A stretch of 19,315 nt of DNA from Zymomonas sp. (GTDB taxonomy: Bacteria > Pseudomonadota > Alphaproteobacteria > Sphingomonadales > Sphingomonadaceae), in the NCBI GenBank assembly GCA_027489105.1, contig JAIYAJ010000591.1:1-19315 (forward strand), in the 5' to 3' direction. The notes under the pieces are model-generated. The model was not told the origin of the DNA and ran no database searches. It was given only the letters and a program-made list of their open reading frames with translations. The stretch's first letter is position 1. Every line of letters begins with the position of its first letter. Positions 7,176 to 14,399 of the stretch are shown here, one piece after another. The position numbers and the translations under genes are program-made.

Positions 7176-8467
7176 TGGAAAGCCCGCGCACGGAGGGGCA
7201 GGCGCGGGCGAGCGGCACCGCATGGTATGCGCTGCTGCTGCTCACGATCGTCTATACGCTCAGCTATGCCGATCGCTATCTGATCGCCAGCCTGGGCGAT
7301 CCGATCAAGGCGAGCTTCGGCCTGTCGGATGCCTTTCTCGGCCTGTTGATGGGGCCGGCCTTCGCGTTGCTCTTCACGGTGGCGGCGATCCCCATCGCCC
7401 GCCTCGCCGACCGGCGGCACCGGGTCACGATCCTCGCCGTCGGCTGCGCCTTCTGGTCGCTGTTCACCCTGCTGTCGGGGCTGGCCCAGGACGGCTGGAC
7501 CCTCGCCCTGATGCGGGTCGGCGTCGGCATCGGCGAAGCCTCCTTCGTTGCGCCGGCCTATTCGCTGCTGGCCGACCGCTTCCCCCCCGAGCGGCGCGGA
7601 TCGGCCTTCGGCATATTGGCGCTCGGCATCTTCCTGGGCCAGCTCGGCGGCTATGCCGGGGGCCCGGCCATTGCGCATCTGCTCGGCGGCTGGCGCGCGG
7701 CCTTCGTGGCGCTCGGCCTGTTCGGGATCGTCATGGCGCTGCTGTTGCGGCTGACCGTCCGCGAGCCCGCGCGCAGCTTTGCCCCCGCCGAAGCCGTTCG
7801 CCTGCCGATCGTCCTGCGCGCGCTGTGGAGCCAGCCCGCCTATGTGCTCGCCAATCTCGGCATGGCCTTCGGCAGCTTCTCCGGATACGCCTTCGGCATG
7901 TGGGGGCCGGCGCTGTTCTCCCGCGCCTTCGACATTCCGGCGGCCGAGGCGAGCGCGCGCTTCGGCCTCGCCTTCGGCCCGGCCGGACTGGTCGGTGCGC
8001 TGCTCTTCGGCGCCGTTTCCGACCGGCTGGTGAAGCGCGATCCGCGCTGGCCGCTGCGCCTCGCCGGCCTGTCGCTATTCGCGGCGACGATCGCGATCTT
8101 GTGTGTCAGCTGGTCGCCCAGCATCGAGATCGCGACGCTCGTCGCCATCCCGTCGGGCCTGCTCGGCGGGGGCTGGTCGGTGGGCGTGCTCACCGCGCTT
8201 CAGAATATGCTGCCGCCGCCGATCCGCGCGACCTCGACCGCGTTGTTCACCTTCGTCACGACCTTCATCGCGATGGTCTTCGGCCCCTATGTGGTCGGCG
8301 CTCTCAGCGACCTTATCGGGGCCGGGGATGCCGACGGCCTCCGCCTGGCGATGACCTTGTGCATCCTCACCGGCCTGCCGGCGGCGGTCGCCGTCTGGTG
8401 CGCCGCCCGCGCGGTCGACCGTGCGCGAACCGACCTTGCCGACCGCTTTTCCAACGGAACCCCTTGA
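7175..8467 (+). CDS. MFS transporter, spinster-like
   Basis: Inner-membrane carrier, about 430 residues with 12 predicted hydrophobic segments in two halves. Visible family marks are YADRYLIASLGDPIKASFGLS after helix 1, the loop 2-3 basic motif (ARLADRRHRV), and the helix 4-5 signature GIGEASFVAPAYSLLADRFP followed by PERRG. This is the spinster-like group often found in sphingomonad catabolic clusters. It is translationally coupled to the Rieske gene before it (TGATG, 1-nt overlap) and to the acyl-CoA dehydrogenase after it (1-nt overlap). Import of the pathway substrate across the inner membrane, partnering the outer-membrane receptor, is the simplest role; export of an intermediate cannot be excluded. 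Confidence 0.92.
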   Translation: MESPRTEGQARASGTAWYALLLLTIVYTLSYADRYLIASLGDPIKASFGLSDAFLGLLMGPAFALLFTVAAIPIARLADRRHRVTILAVGCAFWSLFTLLSGLAQDGWTLALMRVGVGIGEASFVAPAYSLLADRFPPERRGSAFGILALGIFLGQLGGYAGGPAIAHLLGGWRAAFVALGLFGIVMALLLRLTVREPARSFAPAEAVRLPIVLRALWSQPAYVLANLGMAFGSFSGYAFGMWGPALFSRAFDIPAAEASARFGLAFGPAGLVGALLFGAVSDRLVKRDPRWPLRLAGLSLFAATIAILCVSWSPSIEIATLVAIPSGLLGGGWSVGVLTALQNMLPPPIRATSTALFTFVTTFIAMVFGPYVVGALSDLIGAGDADGLRLAMTLCILTGLPAAVAVWCAARAVDRARTDLADRFSNGTP

Positions 8468-9516
8468 TGCAATTTGCCCTGACTCAGGAACAGGAAATGA
8501 TCGTCGAGACCGCGCGCGGGATCATGGCGGATTTCCGCCCGAGCCTGCGCGCGACGATCGACTCGCCCGATGGCTTCGACCGCGCACAGTGGCGGACGCT
8601 GACCGGTGAACTGGGTCTCGGCGCGCTTGCGCTGCCGGCCGACCTCGGCGGAGCGGGGCTCGGGCTCGTCGAACTGTCGCTGGTCGCGACGGAGATGGGC
8701 CGGGCCTTGTTCCCTTCCCCTTTTCTGACCAGCATCGGCGCCGCACTGCCACTGCTCCGCCACTGCGGATCGAACGAGCAGATCGCGCGCCTGGCACCGG
8801 ACATCGCATCGGGCACGCGCATCGCCGCTATTGCGAGCGGCGCAAGACTCCGGCTCGAGAATGGACAGCTGAGCGGTGAGGCGCTCGTGGCCTTCGGTCA
8901 TGTCGCCGACGTGCTGATCGTGCTGGCGGATAGGCAGGCGCTGCTCGTCCCGACCGGGGGCCTCCGCATCGAGCGGTTGACGAGCATGGACCTCAGCCGC
9001 CCGCTCGCGAGGATAGGGTTCGACGGTGCACCCGCCGAGCCGATGCCGCGCGCGGACGGGGCCGATCGCGCCCTCGACGAAGCGCGCGTGGCGCTGGCGG
9101 CCGAATGCGTCGGCGGGGCGGATGCAGCGCTGGCCGCGACGGTCGAATACAGCCAGCAGCGCATCCAGTTCGGTCGCCCAATCGGAAGCTTCCAGGCGCT
9201 CAAGCACCGCATGGCCGACATGCTGATCGCGGTCGAGGCCGCCCGCTCGGCGGTCTATTATGCCGCCGCGGCGCGCGACGAGGACAGCGACGAGGCCGCG
9301 AGCGCCGCCGCCATCGCGCATGCGACCGCGATCGAGACCTTCGAGGACATCGCCGCCGGGATGATCCAGATCCATGGCGGCATGGGCTTCACCTGGGAGC
9401 ATGACGCGCATCTCTTCTTCAAGCGAGCGCGGGGATCCGCGACGCTGTTCGGCACGCCGGCGGAAAGCCGCGCGCGGCTCGCCACGATGCTCGGTCTCGA
9501 CGAGGAGGACCAATAA
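8467..9516 (+). CDS. Acyl-CoA dehydrogenase, small/partner subunit
   Basis: A 349-residue acyl-CoA dehydrogenase-fold protein. N-terminal helices begin MQFALTQEQEMIVETARGI. The middle beta domain is short and divergent and lacks the usual YxxSEPxAGSD flavin motif. The C-terminal helical domain keeps flavin-contacting features (QQRIQFGRPIGSFQ, 230-243; HGGMGFTWEHDAH, from 303). The position of the canonical YEGT glutamate reads LFGT, so the classical catalytic base is absent. It is directly coupled to a second dehydrogenase gene (TAATG). This matches the heteromeric alpha2beta2 dehydrogenases of steroid side-chain degradation (ChsE/FadE pairs), in which one subunit is degenerate. It probably works only together with its neighbour. 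ATG 8467 overlaps the MFS stop by 1 nt. Confidence 0.9.
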   Translation: MQFALTQEQEMIVETARGIMADFRPSLRATIDSPDGFDRAQWRTLTGELGLGALALPADLGGAGLGLVELSLVATEMGRALFPSPFLTSIGAALPLLRHCGSNEQIARLAPDIASGTRIAAIASGARLRLENGQLSGEALVAFGHVADVLIVLADRQALLVPTGGLRIERLTSMDLSRPLARIGFDGAPAEPMPRADGADRALDEARVALAAECVGGADAALAATVEYSQQRIQFGRPIGSFQALKHRMADMLIAVEAARSAVYYAAAARDEDSDEAASAAAIAHATAIETFEDIAAGMIQIHGGMGFTWEHDAHLFFKRARGSATLFGTPAESRARLATMLGLDEEDQ

Positions 9517-10697
9517 TGCGCCTCGGCTTCACCCCCGAACAAGAGGCCTTCCGCCGCGAGGCCGCCGACTGGCTGGACACGCAGATGCACGGCCCCTTCG
9601 CCATGCTGCGCAACCTGAAGAGCCACAGCGCAATGGCCGACGAGCGCCGCGCCTGGGAAAAGGCGCTGGCTGCCGACGGCTGGAGCGTGATCGGCTGGCC
9701 CAAGGCGCATGGCGGGCGTGGCGCGAGCCTCGCCGAACAGGTGATCTTCGCCGAGGAATATGCCCGCGCGGGCGCTCCCGGCCGGATGAGCCATATCGGC
9801 ATCGAACTCGCCGGCCCGACCCTGATCCACTTCGGATCGGATGCGCAGAAGGCCCGCTTCCTGCCGCCGATCGCCCAAGGCGAGGAATATTGGGCGCAGG
9901 GCTATTCGGAACCCGGTGCCGGCTCCGACCTCGGCAATGTGCGAACCCGCGCGCGGCTGGAGGGCGACGAATGGGTCGTCGACGGCCACAAGATCTGGAC
10001 CAGCCTCGCCCAGCATGCCGACTGGATTTTCGTCCTGGCCCGCACCGAAGAGGGCTCGCGCGGCCCCAAGGGCCTGTCCTTCCTCCTGCTGCCGATCCGG
10101 CAACCCGGCATCACGCTGCGCCCGATCCGCCAGATGAACGGCGAGGCCGAGTTCAACGAGACCTTCTTCGACGGCGCGCGGACGCACCGCGACAATGTCG
10201 TGGGCGGGATCGGCAATGGCTGGCAGGTCGCGATGGGGCTGCTCGCCTTCGAGCGCGGTGTCGGCACGCTCGGCCAGCAGATGAGCTTCGTCGCCGAGTT
10301 CGAGGCGGTGGTGCAGGCGGCCAAGGCGACCGGACGCAGTCGCGACCCGATCATCCGCGACCGCATCGCCCGCGCCTATGCCGGGCTGAAGATCATGCGC
10401 TACACCGCGCTGCGCACCTTGTCCGCCGGCGAAGGCCACAGCCTGTCGCGCGAGGCGATGACGCAGAAGGTCTATTGGGCCAATTGGCACCAGGCGCTGG
10501 GCGAACTCGCGATGGATATCCTCGGCGACGAGGCGCTGGTGTCGAACCAGCCCGGCTATGCCTTCCCGCTGCTGACCAACCTCTATCTGTCGAGCCGCGC
10601 CGACACCATCTACGGCGGCACCAACCAGATTCAGCGCAACATCATCGCCGAACGCGGACTGGGCCTGCCGAGGGAGCCGCGCGGCGACGCCCGTTGA
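9516..10697 (+). CDS. Acyl-CoA dehydrogenase, FAD-binding/catalytic subunit
   Basis: FAD-dependent alpha,beta-dehydrogenation of an acyl-CoA, delivering electrons to electron-transfer flavoprotein. At 393 residues it is full length for the family. The middle domain has the flavin motif YSEPGAGSDLG (130-140) and WTSLAQHADWIFVLART. The C-terminus has IYGGTNQIQRNI (365-376). The glutamate usually found in YEGT is G367. E246 in AFERG lies where isovaleryl-CoA and long-chain enzymes are thought to carry their alternative base, and is the best candidate here. It overlaps the smaller dehydrogenase gene by 1 nt, supporting a heteromeric enzyme. After its stop comes a 92-nt gap before the aldehyde dehydrogenase. 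Confidence 0.92.
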   Translation: MRLGFTPEQEAFRREAADWLDTQMHGPFAMLRNLKSHSAMADERRAWEKALAADGWSVIGWPKAHGGRGASLAEQVIFAEEYARAGAPGRMSHIGIELAGPTLIHFGSDAQKARFLPPIAQGEEYWAQGYSEPGAGSDLGNVRTRARLEGDEWVVDGHKIWTSLAQHADWIFVLARTEEGSRGPKGLSFLLLPIRQPGITLRPIRQMNGEAEFNETFFDGARTHRDNVVGGIGNGWQVAMGLLAFERGVGTLGQQMSFVAEFEAVVQAAKATGRSRDPIIRDRIARAYAGLKIMRYTALRTLSAGEGHSLSREAMTQKVYWANWHQALGELAMDILGDEALVSNQPGYAFPLLTNLYLSSRADTIYGGTNQIQRNIIAERGLGLPREPRGDAR

Positions 10698-10789
10698 AGG
10701 TGCCGCCGTCCCTGCCCTATCCAGATGGTGATTGACCGCCGGGCGACGATCGCGTGCCATGGCGGCAAGCATCGAAAGGATTTCGGAAC

Positions 10790-12208
10790 ATGGTGATGTC
10801 GGGCCGCTTCTATATCGACGAGCAGTGGGTCGACGCACTGTCGGGCCGGTCGATCGACGTGCTCGACCCGCGCACCGAGCGCAGCATCGGTCGGATAGGC
10901 GCGGCTGGCGCGAAGGATGTCGACCGTGCCGTTCGCGCCGCACGACGTGCCTTCGACGGCTTCGCAGAGCTGTCGCGCAAGGACCGGCGCGACCTGCTCG
11001 GCGCGATCGTCGCCATCTACGAACGCCGGCTCGACGAGGTCGCCGAGGTGATCAGCGCCGAGATGGGCGCACCGCGCACCCTCGCCCGGGCCGCCCACGC
11101 CCCGCTCGGCCTTATCCACTTCCGCACCGCCTATGAGCAGATCGAGCATTTCCGTTTCGAGCGCGAGGAGGGGCGACTGACGCTCTGCCGGGAGCCGATC
11201 GGCGTGTGCGGGCTGATCACCCCGTGGAACTGGCCGGCCAACCAGATCGCGGCGAAGGTTGCACCGGCGCTGGCGGTCGGCTGCACCATGGTGCTGAAAC
11301 CGTCCGAGATTTCCCCTTATTCCGCCGAGATCATCGCGCAGATCGTCGCGGAGGCGGGTGTGCCGGCCGGGGTATTCAACCTGATCCAGGGCGACGGGCC
11401 GACAGCCGGGGCGGCGCTGGCGTCACACCCCGAAGTCGACATGGTGTCCTTCACCGGGTCGACCCGTGGCGGGATCGCGGTCGCGCAGGCGGCCGCGCCG
11501 ACGATCAAGCGCGTGCATCAGGAACTGGGCGGCAAGTCCGCCAACATCGTCCTGCCCGATGCCGATTTCCCGCTGGCCATCGCGCGCGGCGTTCGCGCGG
11601 TGATGAACAATAGTGGCCAGACCTGCAGCGCGCCGACGCGGATGCTGGTGCCCGCAGACCGCATGGAGGAGGCCAAGGCGATCGCCGCCGAAACCGCCAC
11701 CGCGATCCCGATCGGCAGCGAGGATCAGCCCGGCGCGATGGGGCCGGTCGTATCCGAAGCGCAATGGACCAAGGTCCAGCGCCTGATCCATATCGGCGTC
11801 GCCGAGGGCGCGACGCTCGTCGCGGGCGGCGAAGGCCGGCCCGAGGGCTTCGACGCCGGCTATTATGTCCGCCCGACCGTCTTCGCCGACGTCCGCCCCG
11901 ACATGACCATCGCGCGCGAGGAGATATTCGGCCCCGTCCTGTCGATCCTGCCCTATCGCGACGAGGAGGAGGCGGTCGCGATCGCCAATTACAGCGACTA
12001 TGGCCTTGCCGGTTTCATCGACAGCCAGGACCTCGACCACGCCCGGCGCATCGCCCGCCGGCTGCGGGTCGGGCAGGTCCGAATCAACCACCCCCCGATG
12101 CACCCGCTCGCCCCCTTCGGCGGTTACAAGCAATCGGGCAATGGCCGCGAATGGGGTGTGCAGGCCTTCGAGGAGTTCACCGAGGTGAAGGCCGTCGTCA
12201 CACCGTGA
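10790..12208 (+). CDS. NAD(P)-dependent aldehyde dehydrogenase
   Basis: Oxidises an aldehyde to the acid. The 472-residue protein has every hallmark: the N-terminal substrate/cofactor region with LITPWNWPANQIAAKVAPAL and VLKPSE, the FTGSTRGG cofactor loop, the general base E245 in ELGGKS, the nucleophile C279 in NNSGQTCSAPTR (34 residues after the glutamate, the normal spacing) and the EEIFGPVLSI motif. ATG 10790 is preferred because AAAGGA lies 9 nt upstream; the in-frame GTG at 10754 has no such site. It is the last gene of the catabolic operon. The 92-bp gap before it contains a possible weak internal promoter (TTGACC 10732-10737, 17-bp spacer, TGCCAT 10755-10760), so it may be partly independent. 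Its stop is 12 bp from the stop of the convergent NusG-like gene, with no hairpin between. Confidence 0.95.
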   Translation: MVMSGRFYIDEQWVDALSGRSIDVLDPRTERSIGRIGAAGAKDVDRAVRAARRAFDGFAELSRKDRRDLLGAIVAIYERRLDEVAEVISAEMGAPRTLARAAHAPLGLIHFRTAYEQIEHFRFEREEGRLTLCREPIGVCGLITPWNWPANQIAAKVAPALAVGCTMVLKPSEISPYSAEIIAQIVAEAGVPAGVFNLIQGDGPTAGAALASHPEVDMVSFTGSTRGGIAVAQAAAPTIKRVHQELGGKSANIVLPDADFPLAIARGVRAVMNNSGQTCSAPTRMLVPADRMEEAKAIAAETATAIPIGSEDQPGAMGPVVSEAQWTKVQRLIHIGVAEGATLVAGGEGRPEGFDAGYYVRPTVFADVRPDMTIAREEIFGPVLSILPYRDEEEAVAIANYSDYGLAGFIDSQDLDHARRIARRLRVGQVRINHPPMHPLAPFGGYKQSGNGREWGVQAFEEFTEVKAVVTP

Positions 12209-12220
12209 CGAGCGAAGCGA

Positions 12221-12733
12221 TCAGCCGACCAGCGCCAGGTCGTCGCTCGACGCCGAGAGACGCACCTTGGTCCCGAGCAGGTCGAGCAATATCCACACCC
12301 GCCGCTCGGCGCCGACCTTCTCGATCGACCCGATCATGTCGACGAACGGCGCCGACGCCATCCGCACGCGGTCGCCTTCGCGCAGTGGCGGCGGCGGCGC
12401 CATCCGCCCGCCTTCGTCATAGCGGTCGATCAGCGCCTCGACGAAGCCCGGCGGCAACGGAGCGGGGTTGGCGCCGAACGACACCAGCCGGACGATCCCC
12501 TGCGTTCCGTTGACGGCACGCAACGCTGCCGATGGAACCACCATATCGGCGCCGGCGCGCACGAAGACATAACCGGGAAAAAGCGGTCGCCGCACCGTCC
12601 GGAATGCACTAGCCCCCCGCACCGCGCATCGTTCTTGCGGCGCGAACAGCTCGAACCCCTGCCGCCGCAGATTGCGCTCGGCGATCGCCCCCGCATTGGG
12701 CTTGAGCTGCGCCACATACCAGGGCCGCGACAT
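12221..12733 (-). CDS. NusG/RfaH-like specialised antitermination factor
   Basis: Travels with RNA polymerase and promotes elongation through long glycan operons. About 170 residues: an N-terminal NGN domain (residues 4-60, RPWYVAQLKPN, LRRQGFELFAPQ, RPLFPGYVFVRAG) and a C-terminal KOW-type domain (about 117-165, LREGDRVRMASAPFVDMIGSI). The length and divergent linker mark it as a NusG paralogue of the RfaH/UpxY kind rather than housekeeping NusG, and such paralogues sit in polysaccharide loci. The start is uncertain: ATG 12733 (weak GGA upstream) or TTG 12748 (GGGGGA 5 nt upstream). A palindrome at 12768-12781 lies in its promoter region and matches one upstream of the MarR-type regulator. 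It follows the sugar cassette in the same direction but with a 60-75 nt gap. Confidence 0.9.
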   Translation of the reverse strand: MSRPWYVAQLKPNAGAIAERNLRRQGFELFAPQERCAVRGASAFRTVRRPLFPGYVFVRAGADMVVPSAALRAVNGTQGIVRLVSFGANPAPLPPGFVEALIDRYDEGGRMAPPPPLREGDRVRMASAPFVDMIGSIEKVGAERRVWILLDLLGTKVRLSASSDDLALVG

Positions 12734-12767
12734 TTCCGGACGGTCCAAGGCGATCCCCCGATCCTAC

Positions 12768-12781
12768 GTTCACCGTTGAAC
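12768..12781. promoter_or_regulatory. Putative operator upstream of the NusG-like gene (GTTCA-CCGT-TGAAC)
   Basis: An inverted repeat with perfect 5-bp arms GTTCA/TGAAC, extended by one C-G pair on the outside. On the minus strand it follows a TTGACT (12811-12806) at a distance that would place it over the transcription start if CAGTAG (12788-12783, 17-bp spacer) acts as a poor -10. The same arms occur at 16861-16874 ahead of the MarR-type gene. Confidence 0.55.
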
Positions 12782-12807
12782 GCTACTGTGCCCGTGAGCG
12801 GCGCGAG

Positions 12808-13626
12808 TCAATCCAGCGCAGGTCGATAGGTCGCTGCGGCGAAAGCCACCGCCTCGCGAATGGCATCCAGCGGACGGTCCGCCTGCAACGCCATCTCGAT
12901 CGAAATCCAATGATCATAATCGATGGCGGACAGGGCGTGAGCCGCCGCACGGTGTGGGAATTCCGGCGCAGCGAAGGCGCCGAGATTCCGTTCCGACATA
13001 TGGTAATGACAGAGAAGGCCCTGCGTCTGTTCGATCGCGGCGACGATATCGTCCTCACCGAGCGACACACAGCCGATGTCGAGATGCAGGGCGAGATGGG
13101 GATGGCCGATCTCGCGCACCATTGCGGCGATGTCCTGCCAGCGCCGCAGGAAATCGCCGCCGTAGAAGCGGGGCACGGGCTCTATTCCGAGACGAATGCC
13201 ACGGGCGCCAGCGATATCGGCGAGGCGCGCGAGGCGGTCGCGCCCCATTGCCCAGGCCTCCGCTTCAGGCAGGCCCCCGGTTTGCCGCGTGCCGGGCGCA
13301 CCGAACACCGCCACCGATGAGCCGAGCAGCGCGCCGAAGTCGGTGACCCGCGCGAGGCGATCGGCCAGTCGGGCGAACTGCTCGTCTGTCCCGAACAGGC
13401 TCCCGCCCTCGACCCCGAAGAAGATCGCCTGGAGCGAGGGCGCCTGCAGGCCGAGACCTGCGATGCGCTGCCTGAACTCGAGAATGCGATCGTGGGTAAG
13501 CTCGTTCCAGGGCGCGATCCGCGTCAGCGCCACCTCGAGCCCGCAGAGCCCCGCCTCGACGAGATCGCTCAGGACCACATCGGGCATATCCGCTGGAAAG
13601 GCGAGGTTGGACAAAGCAAGCTTCAT
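12808..13626 (-). CDS. Sugar phosphate isomerase/epimerase (AP endonuclease-2 TIM barrel)
   Basis: A 272-residue xylose-isomerase-like TIM barrel, probably isomerising or epimerising a sugar or sugar derivative made by the cassette. Metal-ligand positions typical of the family are all visible: Glu in RLGIEPVPRF, Asp in LALHLDIGC, His in CHYHMSERN and Glu in WISIEMALQ. N-terminal MKLALSNLAF starts the first strand with no signal peptide, so it is cytoplasmic. The ATG overlaps the stop of the upstream SDR gene (ATGA), indicating translational coupling. The family is broad and the exact sugar cannot be inferred; an epimerase of a keto-sugar intermediate is the simplest idea. Confidence 0.87.
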   Translation of the reverse strand: MKLALSNLAFPADMPDVVLSDLVEAGLCGLEVALTRIAPWNELTHDRILEFRQRIAGLGLQAPSLQAIFFGVEGGSLFGTDEQFARLADRLARVTDFGALLGSSVAVFGAPGTRQTGGLPEAEAWAMGRDRLARLADIAGARGIRLGIEPVPRFYGGDFLRRWQDIAAMVREIGHPHLALHLDIGCVSLGEDDIVAAIEQTQGLLCHYHMSERNLGAFAAPEFPHRAAAHALSAIDYDHWISIEMALQADRPLDAIREAVAFAAATYRPALD

Positions 13627-14399
13627 GCGTCCCGGCTCTCCGCGATGAAACGTCCCAGTTCGTCCATCACCGTCGCGGCGGACAGCTGGTAGGGCCCATG
13701 GCCGCCACCAAGCAAATCGGGATGGAGCGTGCGGAAGTCATAGCGGACACGCGCATCGCCCTTGAGCCGGTCGGTCTTCTCGGGGAAATGGCGCATCACG
13801 ATGTCGCGGGTCGGCAGCGGCTCGGGCGCGATATGGACGAGATCCCGCCCCTCAGCCTCGATCCGAGCGAGGTCATCGGCGAGCCGCCGCAGCGGATACC
13901 ATTGGAAGCAGCTGTCGAGCGAGATGCCCTCGATGCCGTTGTCGTGGATCAGATCGAACAGGATGTTCTTCTTCAGGCCCGTGCCGAACAGGCCCGGAAG
14001 GCGGACGATCCGGCAGGCCGGGAAACGCGATGCGACCCATTGCTCGAGTTCGAAGCGATGTCGCCCATAAGGCGCCGGATTGCCGGCGGGCGACGTGCTT
14101 TCGTCCACGCCCACAGGATCGGCGAAGACGTCGACCGTCGAGATCAGCGTGAAGCGATCGGCCCTGACCGTGTCCAGCACATCGGTCAGGCGGCGGATGC
14201 CGGCGAGATCCTGTTCGGGTTCCTTGTTTGCGAGCCATTTGACCGCCGAGACGCCCGCGCAGACGATATGGCCGAAGCGGCCGCCCCGCATATCGTCGAT
14301 GGTCCGCGAATTGTAGCAGGCAGCATAATGCGAGGCCCGCGCCAGAGTGGACCCCACCAGCCCGCTATGCCCGATCAGCGCATTTTCGGCCTCGATCAC
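13623..14399 (-). CDS. NAD(P)-dependent SDR-type epimerase/dehydratase, atypical active site
   Basis: A 258-residue extended-SDR-like protein. The Rossmann start is ALIGHSGLVGSTLA (about 7-20), with a GxxGxxG pattern. LISTVDVFADP supplies the usual Ser/Thr region. The catalytic tyrosine is in APYGRHRFELE, but the lysine of YxxxK is arginine (Y-G-R-H-R). It is shorter than most nucleotide-sugar epimerases (300-350). The start is GTG at 14399, overlapping the upstream FAD gene's stop as GTGA; the 3' end overlaps the isomerase start as ATGA. This double coupling implies coordinated dosage. Substrate unknown; a role in making or modifying a glycan sugar is inferred from the neighbours. Confidence 0.85.
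   Translation of the reverse strand: MIEAENALIGHSGLVGSTLARASHYAACYNSRTIDDMRGGRFGHIVCAGVSAVKWLANKEPEQDLAGIRRLTDVLDTVRADRFTLISTVDVFADPVGVDESTSPAGNPAPYGRHRFELEQWVASRFPACRIVRLPGLFGTGLKKNILFDLIHDNGIEGISLDSCFQWYPLRRLADDLARIEAEGRDLVHIAPEPLPTRDIVMRHFPEKTDRLKGDARVRYDFRTLHPDLLGGGHGPYQLSAATVMDELGRFIAESRDA

Noticed and set aside
7222..8466. The 5' part of a 764-codon plus-strand frame running through the MFS gene into the first dehydrogenase, suggesting a fusion
   Set aside because: Upstream of 8467 the translation is Arg/Pro-rich noise in an alternative frame of the MFS gene. The true dehydrogenase starts at 8467 with a typical N-terminus.
10698..10789. The 92-bp gap before the aldehyde dehydrogenase as a third TetR operator site
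   Set aside because: No TGGAC-N4-GTCCA or similar inverted repeat is present. Only a weak promoter-like pair was seen.
9258..10943. A 561-codon minus-strand frame across both acyl-CoA dehydrogenases
   Set aside because: It spans two real genes and a gap on the other strand and has no domain. It is a GC-driven shadow frame.
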